From positions 50,061,722-50,125,721 of the forward strand of contig OX638372.1 in NCBI GenBank assembly GCA_951812925.1: DNA of 64,000 nt. The letters run 5' to 3'. Origin of the DNA: Calliopum simillimum. Taxonomy: Eukaryota > Arthropoda > Insecta > Diptera > Lauxaniidae. Below, in pieces: positions 36,034 through 45,772 of the stretch. The translations under genes were made by a program, and so were the position numbers. Each line of letters starts with the position of its first letter. Position 1 is the first letter of the stretch. The notes beneath the pieces are model-generated. The model was not told where the DNA came from. It was given only the letters and a program-made list of their open reading frames with translations, and ran no database searches.

Positions 36034-36582
36034 AGGCCTGTGTGGTTGCAATTACTTTTCAGTGCAGGCTTTTTGATGAAAATGGTGAGTCACACGATAA
36101 AAATTATCAGAATCTTTTTTGCGGAGAATTACAAGCTTTACAAATAATATTATGTATGTATATATTCTCCTTTAACTCATAGGAGGAGCATAGGGACAAT
36201 ATGAAATCTCTCCATTTGTCACGATCCCTTGCGATGACTTTGATCTCTTGCCACGATTTTCCCGATTCTTGGATTTCCTTTTCCAACGACCTTTTCCAGT
36301 TGGTTTTGGGTCTACCACGTACAAATAATATTGATATGCATCAAAGAAAAAGAAACCGTTTAGGAAATATTCTTCAAGAACTGGAAAAAATCGAAAAATT
36401 CGACTTTATCAAATATATCCGAAACAGTTACTTTTCATATATACTAATCAACGGTATTTGTAGAACATGTGATTTTCCACAAAAAAGATTCTGATACTTT
36501 TCATTGTGTGACTCACCATTTTCACCAAAAAGCCTTCTAAGTGAAAAGTAATTGAAATCACACGGATTACGGAACAGGGCTG
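36034..36582. repeat. Foldback of the 2929/26163 family, interrupted by a LINE tail
   Basis: The left part 'aggcctgtgtggttgcaat' with 'ttttgatgaaaatggtgag' and the right part 'ctcaccattttcaccaaaa' with 'cacacggattacggaacagg' are the arms of the same family as 26163-26519. An inverted RTE-like 3' end (36160-36323) sits in the left arm. Confidence 0.75.
36160..36323 (-). mobile_element. 3' end of the RTE-like element, copy 2
   Basis: It is complementary to 33870-34035. Its minus frame is open here ('RGRPKTNWKRSLEKEI', 'SWQEIKVIARDRDKW') and ends with CSSYELKENIY plus a TATGTA tail at about 36160-36170. It is better preserved than copy 1, which has stops. Confidence 0.65.
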
Positions 36583-37193
36583 ATAAATTGCTTTTATCTG
36601 CAATACGCAAAAGTCAGAAGTCTTCAGAGTGCATAACATTTTCATCTTTTCTTTCAGGTTATAGTCATTACCACCCAGATATATCTGAGGACTTTTGACG
36701 AAACAACCTAACTCGATTTTGCCAACTTTTCAGGAGAGCAAAAAAACTACTTTGATGCTTCTCAATTCTTTTTGTGTATGAATTGGAACAAATGTTAAAG
36801 TTTTTTATTATAAATGAATACTAAACAAATATTTTCCATTAAAGTCAGCGGCCATATTTGACGAATGTGATCGCTAGTGTGTACTCCGTCCGTGACAATG
36901 GCTAAAAATAAGCTTAAAGAGATGCTTCATCTTGAAGCTCCAATTAAGATATGGATGTAAGGCATATCAAGCAAAACTTAAATTTTATGTGAAGATTGGT
37001 TATGTATGTACTCAAGATTTTGAAATAATGAGGGTATACAAAGCGTATAAAAAAAAAACCTCGAAAATATAGTTACTCATCAAACTGTCAAAATATATAC
37101 TGATATTGACAGTTCTTATGAGCTTGCTACGTTTACAAAGAATTTACACGCTTTGTGGTACACTCTCAATTTGATGGCCGATTCGATAAGAAT
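36583..37193. other. Unassigned sequence between foldback and repeat A2
   Basis: No gene or RNA is recognised; short frames only. Confidence 0.4.
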
Positions 37194-39140
37194 CGAATTC
37201 GCGAATTATCGTTTTTTTCCGAACGAAACTCGGCAAAAAACGAAGGCAAAAACTCACATATCCCAGCGAGAAAATTTATCATCAAAAAAGAACAACTCAC
37301 ATATGCCAGGGAGAAAATCGATTATTGGTGACTAAATCCTCAGATAACCTTGTGAGAAAATTGGTCATTCGTCAAATAAGGCTATAATTAGTTAGAGTTC
37401 ATGGAAAATATTTTTTTGCAATTCAATAGCTTTTAAAACTATAAATTCGTTATCAAGTTAAATTTTTTAAGGCGTTGGCAAAAACTTTTTTTAAGTATGC
37501 GAAATTGTTAAAAAAATTAAAATTTTTTTATACATAATTCTAAACGAATATTTTCCAATACCTTTTTTTACTGTAAGGTCACTAGCTGTTATTAATATTG
37601 AAACAAGATGATTTTGTGAACTATTTTTTGATTTAAGAAATTCAGCTCTTTCCATAGAAAAAGTAACTTATTTCGAAGAAGTGCTTTTGTCAAACTATTT
37701 ATTGCCATTTAACCTGTATCTTATCTTGACTTAAGATGTTTTGTGAAGAAAAAACCATTTTCTTATGTCGATTTAAGTTGTTTTGTTAAAAGCATTTATA
37801 AAAGTTTTTTGTTGTTGCAAATGCTTGAATTTCTTAGCCTATTTGAAATAAGATGTTTTGTCAAATGCAATTCGAAATAAAACATCGATATAGGTTGACT
37901 TTCGATTCGATTGACAATTACACCAAAATGATTAAAATCCTGGAAAAGTGTCTTATATCGAGTTAGATTCATTACAATTTAAGAAATAAAATCAGGTTGC
38001 ATCCTGTTTTCGAACTATTCTTACCAACACAAAAACGCAAAAAAGCAGACTTTTTACTTGTCATCGGAAAAAATATTTTTTTAGTTAGAGTTTTTTATCT
38101 TAGCAATATTTATAAAATTATATTTGCAATATAAATTAGAATTACTCGATACAAAAGAGAAGAACCCTAGCAACGCAGCGCGAAGTAAATTAACTGATTA
38201 AAATAAACATTATTAAAATAATATTATTAAAATTAAAATAAATAAGGTTGCCAGACTTATGAATAGTCTAAAATGTAAATTTTTCAAAAGATCTTTATTT
38301 GAAATCTTTCGCATTATGTCGAGTATAAAGAAAAAAAAAATCGCATTCGTATTATTATTAAACGAATCGACTGTAATTTTTTTTTTTTTTTCTGAAAAAG
38401 GGCAAATAAAGATTTTTTGAAAAATTTACATTTTAGACTATTCGTTAGTCTGGCAACCTTATTTATTTTAATTTTAATAATATGATTTTACGAATAAAAT
38501 AATATATATTCTAACGTTTGATTTTTAATTATAATTTCGTACTTTTATAGGCAATTTACTCTGTTCGCTGGAAAATAATTAAGCAGGCAGAAAAAGTTTT
38601 TCGAAACAAAATTAAACAGTTAAAGGGTTAAAGAATATTATAATATTTTCTGTGATTCTAATACAAAAAAAAGCATAAGAAAGTAATAAGCAATGACCAT
38701 ATTTCCTGCAGGAAATATGAAGTTCTTTTTTGACAGAAAGTATATAGAAATAAGTATATAACAGATTTAGAAGTTTTGATTTGACGTTTGACAATTGAAT
38801 TGAATGTAATCAAAAATATCAAACAGACCAATTTAATTTAATTTGTTCGTTAAAAAGCCGAAAAAAGCAATTAACTCCATTTTAAATAATAGCTTGGAAT
38901 GGAATAATAGTTACTAACGGGACTTTTTTTCTTCCTTGTTTTTTCCATTTAAAACCAGAAGAGGTCACTGTGTAAAAAGAATGTCATTGCACCCTGCAAT
39001 CCCTATTCCCTACCGCAAAATCGATGGTATTCAAGAAAAATCGTAGACAATTGCATCATCTGGGATCTGGGATGACTATGCAAAATGCAATATGCAAAGA
39101 AATAACTACGAAGAACACTACTTGATCTGGCGCATAATCC
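37194..39140. repeat. Repeat A, copy A2 (1.95 kb), without insertions
   Basis: Over 95 percent similar by eye to A1 (9541-14894) outside the latter's insertions. It retains the unoccupied targets of the 415-bp MITE (AAT at 38642-38644) and the hAT (AAAAATAT near 38811-38818), and the internal foldback (38221-38483). Compared with A1 it lacks about 125 bp near 38840. Confidence 0.85.
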
Positions 39141-39529
39141 TATAATCCTAGGAGCGCCAAAACGTATCAAATATAAAATCGATGAAGAGCATGCTGAACA
39201 AAGCGAAGCGAACTATTGGAAAAACGTACTCAGATTTGAGTGCTAATGAAAATTTCATTAAATTTGTAATTGTCGACTATGTAAAGTTTAAATTAAATAT
39301 GCCTTGGTGCCCAGGTGCCCATCGTACATTCAAAATTATACATTTTGAATAGGTCTGATAGCGACAGCAATAATGATGTTATGTTCCTTATCCAAGCAAA
39401 ATCTTATAAACTACAATCTAACACATTGGCAAATATAAAACCACCAGAAAAACATAAACAATATAAACTATTTGATTCAAAAAGGTCAACCGAATATTTA
39501 CTGGCGCAAATTTTGCTAATGTTTATAAT
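39141..39529 (+). other. Possible decayed coding sequence next to hAT shell
   Basis: Translated pieces look protein-like but are broken: 'APKRIKYKIDEEHAEQSEAN' near 39155, 'DLSANENFIKFVIVDYVKFK' near 39235, and 'FTGANFANVYNDFLNEQSNN', which continues across the hAT insertion into 43089-43130. I do not recognise the family. It may be a pseudogene fragment cut by the hAT insertion. Confidence 0.25.
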
Positions 39530-40116
39530 TAGTGCTGCGATATCGACATCGATGTTGATGAAACATCGATGTTTTGCAAGAACATCGACTGTTTTTAACA
39601 TCGATGTTTTAAGTTCGATGTTTTTGCAAAATCGATTTTTTGCCTCGATGTTTTTATTCGATGTTTTCACAAATTCTGTTTTCTCAATTTTCGTTTGCAC
39701 AAACTTTGTTTTCACAAATTTTGTTTGCACAAATTTTGCTTAGACAATTCGCATTCAAAATTGGAACTACTTACTATTAAGGGTGTGCAAAGAGCTGTTC
39801 GAACCTTTTCGAGAATTCCGTCGTTTGTTTGCTCGTTTGTTCGAATGTTCGTAGCTTGCAACTTTTTTGCCAACTGCTTCGCTCTTGTTGCAAGTTGTTG
39901 CACAGGCTACTGTGTACACAACGTTACAGCCAACACATTGGCTTGCTTGTATCATATAAGTTGTGTGCAGGTCCGGATTTAAGCTTATTGTTGGCTTTGG
40001 TTAGATAAAATGTATTTTTTGTGTAAACGATGTTTCTGTTGAATATTTTATATAAATATTTATATATATATTAGGGTGGGCCGATTTGAAAACTGATCTC
40101 GGCTACCCCCCTATGT

Positions 40117-40895
40117 GAAAGTTCATTCAATTCTATGAATATTTGCCCAAGAAATCATACCTCTACGTTCAACTTTAGTTCGGCGCATTTCCAATTGAAA
40201 ATTTTACCTTGCGTTTAAAATTTATTTTTATGCTTAATTTTCAAAATTCCTATAGAGACAAAAGTAATATCATAATTTGGTTTTGTCTGGTAATCTGTCA
40301 GTAACTCATAAAATTGGGTTCTGTTTTTATGAAAAGTTTACTTGATAGCGTGAAATTGATGATATTTATTACAAAAAATTATATCGGCCAAATAACCGAT
40401 TTCATAATAAACGAACCATATTTTTACATGGTCTTTTTCAATTAACACACCAACCCAAGTGTTTTTGGATGCTAGGATACGAAATCTGACATTCTTTTTT
40501 TTCCAAGGCAACATCTAGTGGCAGTTTTAGGAAATAAATTAGCCGCTTTTTTTAATTTTACAGAACAATATACCAAAAATCTATGTAAAAATATGAATCG
40601 TTTATAATAAATATATATAATTTGACCGATATAATTTTTTGGAATAAATAGAATCAATGTCACGCTATCAAGTAAAATGTTCGTAAAAACAGAACTCAAT
40701 TTTATTAATTACTGACAGAATACCAGCCAAAACATATTATGATATTACTTTTGTCTCTATAGGAATTTTGAAAATTAAGCATAAAAATAAATTTTAAACG
40801 CAAGGTAAAATTTTCAATTGCAAATGCGCCGAACTAAAGTTGAACGTAGAGGTATGGTTCCTTGGGCAAATATTCATAGAATTGAATGAACTTTC
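40117..40895. repeat. 779-bp foldback inside the hAT shell
   Basis: GAAAGTTCATTCAATTCTAT (40117) pairs with the complement ending at 40895. The arms run through 'cctctacgttcaactttagt' and 'ttttgaaaattaagcata'. A further partial arm copy follows at about 40940-41095. Confidence 0.85.
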
Positions 40896-41099
40896 AGCCT
40901 AAGTTGGTGTTTTGTTTGAAAAAATTCATCCAAAAATATGAATCGTTTATTTTGAAAGTCGGTCATAATAATTGGCTATTTGACCCATATCATTTTTTTT
41001 AAATATACAGCATCAATTTCACACCACCAAGTAAACTTTTTATGTAAACAAAACCCAATTTAATTGATTACTGACAGAATACCAGCCAAACCATATACA

Positions 41100-41395
41100 A
41101 GGTGGCTGATTCGAACTGTTACCAACTTCAGATAGACTTATCTGACAGATGGAACATGACAGTTGTCTAAAAATTGGCATGATGTTAGTTCATTCTATTG
41201 TCAACAAGTAACCAAAAGCATTTGCACGTCAATTTATTGAAAATAAAAAATTTTCGAAATGGAATTCAAACGTAATAGTGTGATTGCTCTTTATTTGGCT
41301 GGAAAATCGCAACCAGCAATTGTTCGTGAGCTGAAACATTTAAAAGTGAATAAAATGTTTGTGTATCGGACCATAACACGTTACAATGGTACTCA
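41100..41395 (+). pseudogene. mariner-like transposase N-terminus
   Basis: 'acaaggtggctgattcg' near 41099 resembles a mariner TIR. The ATG at 41259 opens 'MEFKRNSVIALYLAGKSQPA' followed by 'VYRTITRYNGT', the paired helix-turn-helix DNA-binding start of mariner transposases. The frame ends where inverted Tc1 sequence begins; no catalytic domain is attached. Confidence 0.65.
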
Positions 41396-41717
41396 AAAGG
41401 ATTGAGGTCTGGAGATTACGAGGGACATTTTATTGTGGTAATTTCATTATCTGAAAGCCATTTTTGTGTCCTCTTTGCAGTGTGTTTTGGACTACTGTCC
41501 TGCTAAAAGACAATAATCGAAGCATTTACTTTCAAATCATGTGAAGTACCAAGCAAATGACTTCGTAGAATTTCACTGTTAGACTCTGCTGTTATTCGAC
41601 CTTCAATTTTAGTAACTCTACCAACACCTCTAGTGGTCAAACATACCCACATCATTATTGAGCGTCCTCTAAACTCAAACTTTGTTGACTCAAAGGGCGT
41701 GCAAAAGTTAAAAGCCA
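41385..41717 (-). pseudogene. Tc1-like transposase fragment, inverted
   Basis: The minus frame has 'IMMWVCLTTRGVGRVTKIEG', 'EILRSHLL', 'QDSSPKHTAKRTQKWL' and 'SPDLNP', the second half of a Tc1 DDE domain. It is the same sequence as part of 41718-42370 on the opposite strand, head to head with it. An in-frame stop lies before the SPDLNP block. Confidence 0.75.
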
Positions 41718-42582
41718 TTGAGGCAAAGAAAGTTGCGTTGGGAGTTTGTCAAATGTTACAAAGACTGGAGCAATTACGATTGGGAGAAGGTTATATGGTC
41801 AAATAAGACCAAAAGAAACCACTTAGGATCGGAAATCAGTGAGTGGGTTTGGAGGAGTAAGAGTTCGAGACTTCAGCCATACTACATTAAGCTCACACTT
41901 CAGTTTGGAGATGGCTCAATAATAATGTGGGTATGTATGACCACTAGAGGTGTTGGTAGAGTTACCAAAATTGAAGGTCGAATAACAGCAGAGTCTTACA
42001 GTGAAATTCTACGAAGTCATTTGCTTTGTATTTTACAAGATTTGAAAGTAAATACTTCGATTATTGTCTTTTAGCAGGATAATAATCCAAATCACACTGC
42101 AAAGAGGACACAAAAATGGCTTGGAGATAATGGAATTACAACAATAAAAAGGCCCTCGTTATCTCCAGACCTCTATCCTATCGAGCACTTATGGGGCATA
42201 TTGAGAAAATCGATGGAAGGTAAAATTGGTACTCTTAATGAATTTTGGCCTAAGGATCAAAATGCTTGAGATGCTATTGCTCCAGAAATTTGTGAAACTC
42301 TTCTAGATAGCATGCCCAGAAGAATAAAAGCAAAAATATTAACATTAGTTTCCGAGGTTCATAATGTGAAGTCACAAAATTGATCACGCTGAGTATTTTT
42401 GATTTTGTTTTATTATTTTTTATTTAAGAAAGAGTTTTCATAGAATTTGTCCCTTGTTAATTTTCCTTTACTTAATACAGTTTTACCAAAATAAAGACAC
42501 ATTAAAAATACAAACCCATTTCAGACTTTTTATTGGTTGTTTGCATTCATAGCCAAAGCGTGATCAATTTCGTGAGTCACTG
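41718..42582 (+). pseudogene. Tc1-like transposase and right TIR, defective
   Basis: The frame carries 'LRWEFVKCYKDWSNYDWEKV' then 'IWSNKTKRNHLGS' (Asn where the family has the first catalytic Asp), 'IMMWVCMTTRGVGRVTKIEG', a stop just before 'QDNNPNHTAKRTQKWL', and 'SPDLYPIEHLWGILRKSMEG'. The right terminus, read inward, is CAGTGACTCACGAAATTGAT, ending at a TA (42583-42584), as in Tc1 elements. No left TIR was found. Dead copy. Confidence 0.8.
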
Positions 42583-42585
42583 TAA

Positions 42586-42740
42586 GTGACCTGGTCTATG
42601 AAAAGGGTGCTTGGTGTAAGAAAAAAAATTTTTGAATTTTTTGCCGATTTGTATAGAATTGACCTTTGATAGTTGCTTACCAGCTGTTTTCTCGAAAACT
42701 TATTTTCGCACGTAAGCCCCCTTTTCATAGACCAGGTCAC
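42586..42740. repeat. 155-bp MITE with 24+ bp TIRs
   Basis: GTGACCTGGTCTATGAAAAG and its complement end it; the TIRs run about 28 bp with one or two mismatches. It lies 3 bp after the Tc1 end. No coding capacity. Confidence 0.8.
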
Positions 42741-43088
42741 ATATACTTAAAGTTTCGACATTTCTTTTAGCTACATATTTGTAAGGATATTCAAATTGTT
42801 ATGGCTGCTATAATTTAAAATTAAACTGAAATATTTAAATTAATACAAAAATATGCAATATTTTCCATTTATATATGTATTTAATTTTAGTGCTCCATGT
42901 TCTAAACAAAATTTTAGAGAAATTTGATAAATTTTGTCAGAGTTTTCAACGTATTAAAAAAGTAATCGATGTTGACAAAAATCGATCTTTTTTTGGCGAT
43001 GTTTTCTAGACATCGATGTTTAATTCAGAAAACATCGATGTTCAAAAAATCGATGTTTTCCGGTCGATGTCGCAGCACTATTTATAAT

Positions 43089-44656
43089 GATTTCCTTAAT
43101 GAACAATCAAATAATTTACTACGCCATTGATCAGCTGCTTTTCACTTTTAATTACGTTGTAGCGTTGCCACATAACACATTACGACTTGCGCTTGAAAGA
43201 CAGAGATGCTACGTTTTTTATTTGTTATTTCAAACAAATTATGCATTGTTTTCACTGCCTTAGTTTGACAGACTGAAATAAGAAAATCCGAACCAACAGA
43301 GATCACCGTTCACACTTTTCTCCTGATTAGTGCTCTCACAGTTCACTAACTCTTAGTTTGTTGTTAACCAAATCACCACATTATTTTCACTTTTTGCGCT
43401 TTCATTTTTAGATCCACTGAAGTGGAATTCACTCTCCCTTTCAAAATACTCTTGCGACGACGAAAAACTGCGAATTGCTTCAATTTTAAATTTTTTCAAC
43501 AATAAACACTGCTAATATTTTGTATTTTCTTCGCATTTTGCTCAGCTGAAACCCAGAGTAAAAATGTGTAAAAATGCAATAACAAAAATTTAAATTGTTT
43601 TCATAAATAAAAACACAATCACAAAATTTTTAACATTTTTTTTCGCCATTGTTCATCACAAAAAAAAAAATACGAATTTTAAAATAGTTAAAATTCTGAA
43701 ATAGTTTGAATTTATAATTTTGAACGCCAATAGTTGGCATTTAGTATTTATAAAATCACAAAACACCACTTACTGTTCTTTTTGAAAAAAATTTTGGATT
43801 TCGCAAGTTTGTCAATTCGCAAACTCTTGCAACGAAGGGTGAATCAAACTAATATGTTATTTTAATTTCCCTTAAAGCAATTAAGATTGCAACATGTTTT
43901 TTTATTTTTTTTATTCATATGGAAAAGAAAGAGATTTCATAATTACGCTGGGAGTTTTTGCCAATTTTTTTTAGGTAACAATCAAATTTTTTTAAAACTA
44001 GCTTAAATTTCTGATACTAATCGAGAAGTTTTTATATTGCAACCTAACCCCGTTATTCCTTGAATAGATATTAATTATTTAAATTACCTCAGCCAGGCAA
44101 ATAAGAATGGGATATTAGTGTTTATCTTATTCAAGCTATAGTTTGCTTTGTAGGTCAAAAACAAAAATTGCAATGACTCAAAAAGAAGCCTCAAATTATT
44201 TTATTTGCCTTCTGCAGTTTTGCCGGAAAAGGGATTATATAATACCATATTTCACCACGTTTTACCCAAAAATAAGCTGCTTTTTTTGGCCGCAAATTTC
44301 TACTTTGAAAAATTATTAAAATACAAATTTGGAGCATATGAGAATTTACAGAAAATCAGTGCGTAATTTTTACCACCTTTGTTTAAACAGGATTACCTAA
44401 GCTTAACCACAAAAATTTTAACATTCAGTCACAACTACTGCACTGTCTTTAGTCTGTTTGATATAAAAAAAATGTCAAAATCGCAAGGATATGGTCGAAA
44501 TAATGCATATTGGTCGCGAATGTGTGAATAGGGCTCTCTAAACGATAATTGTTGTTGCATAAATTTAATGCTCGAAAATTTCAACTAAATTTAAATAAAT
44601 GAATTACTTGGGAAAAAGGACAGAATCGCATTCTGAACTACTGTGCGGCCTCGATG
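43089..44656. other. Unassigned AT-rich sequence
   Basis: The first ~45 bp may continue a broken frame from 39480-39529. The rest shows no gene, RNA or repeat ends that I recognise. Confidence 0.4.
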
Positions 44657-45772
44657 CGACAATAGTAAGAGTTTAAGAGCGTCAAATCTTTTCTGGTGGC
44701 AACGCCATTAGTTAATAAGTAATACGTGTCTCTTTGCGTTGTGATTCTCTCACGGAACTAAAATCTAATCTTCTAATTGCTTGAAGTGGTTTTCACTTGG
44801 GTTTTCGGTCGGTTAGTGAATTTAGAGTTTTTAAATACTCCTATTTATTTAATAAAAACATACATTTGTAAGTAAAAGACATAATTAGATATTGTTCTAA
44901 ATAAAACTAAAAGAAAAACAATAAACAATACAATATTAAATACATCCAATACGTAAGTAATTAAAAAAGTAACGTAGAGACCGGCATCGTTCAAGAGATA
45001 GAGTGACGTCAGAAGTTTCGTAGTGATTAGTGGGCGGTAATTTCAAGCCGGGCAAAACTAACTTGATACATTTTTTTAGAAATTCAAAACAATCCAACTG
45101 TAATATGTCTATTTAAACTAGATTTTTTTAGTGCTGGTATGGTATGAGTACATGTGTTCAGATCTAACCAGTTCGAAGATATGACTAGTTCAGTGTTTTT
45201 CAAACTGTGGGTCCCAACCTAATGCTAGCACACGAGGCAACCGTTGCAGCAACACAGCCAACCGTTGCCAGAAATATCAAAAAGTTTTGATATTTTTGGT
45301 CTGTTGCTGTGTTGCTGCAACCGTCGCCGTGTGTATCATTACTACATTTACTTGTTCAGTTCGTTGGAAACATGCGAATAGGAAGGTTCGGGTGGAGTAA
45401 AATTTAGTGAAAAAAAGAGGAATGGAACATGGCAATTGCATGGCTCATTTTCTTTGAGTTCTTTGAGCAACCTTTGGTTCGAAAATTCGTCTTTTTTTAA
45501 AAGCCAATTTGTTGACCAAATTTTTTTTCTTTCTCCCAACTTCTCACTCAAATCCTAATTGGAGTATATTTTTCTTCTTAGTTTTTATATTCGACATTAA
45601 ATAATTTCAAAGCATCCTCGCCAGCTCTTGATATTATTCTTCTCTCTTCCAGTCACTCCAAAATTGGAGCGTCGGGAGTTTTTAACCGTCTCTGCTTCGG
45701 TATGCTTAACGATCGTATCTATACTGTTTTTCGCAGCATTACACTGTTTCCTGGGACTCAAATACTGCATTA
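44657..45772. repeat. Repeat B, copy B1
   Basis: It shares 'gcgacaatagtaagagttta', 'tcttttctggtggcaacgcc', 'gagaccggcatcgttcaaga', 'gtagtgattagtgggcggta' and 'gcatcctcgccagctcttga' in the same order with B2 (54425-55480). Similarity ends at 'aaatactgcattata', exactly where the long palindrome starts. It could be an LTR or other noncoding element; no coding sequence. B1 has an extra segment at about 45215-45545 with a hairpin. Confidence 0.75.
45229..45333. repeat. 105-bp hairpin in the B1-specific segment
   Basis: 'cacacgaggcaaccgttgca' pairs with 'tgcaaccgtcgccgtgtg' at the right; the inner arms are 'gcaacacagc'/'gctgtgttgc'. Absent from B2. Confidence 0.75.

Larger units (their letters stand above)
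39530..43080. mobile_element. hAT shell, 3551 bp, filled with other elements
   Basis: The ends TAGTGCTGCGATATCGACAT and (complement) TAGTGCTGCGACATCGACCG are flanked by the perfect 8-bp duplication TTTATAAT (39522-39529, 43081-43088). Both subterminal zones have repeated 'acatcgatgttt' motifs (39545-39670 and 42965-43050). The TIR start TAGTGNTGSG resembles the hAT at 11591. No hAT transposase remains: the interior holds a foldback, mariner and Tc1 fragments and a MITE. Confidence 0.9.

Noticed and set aside
39315..39743. 142-codon frame crossing into the hAT shell
   Set aside because: It runs through the hAT end and its subterminal repeats, so it cannot be one native protein; only the portion before 39530 might be old coding sequence.
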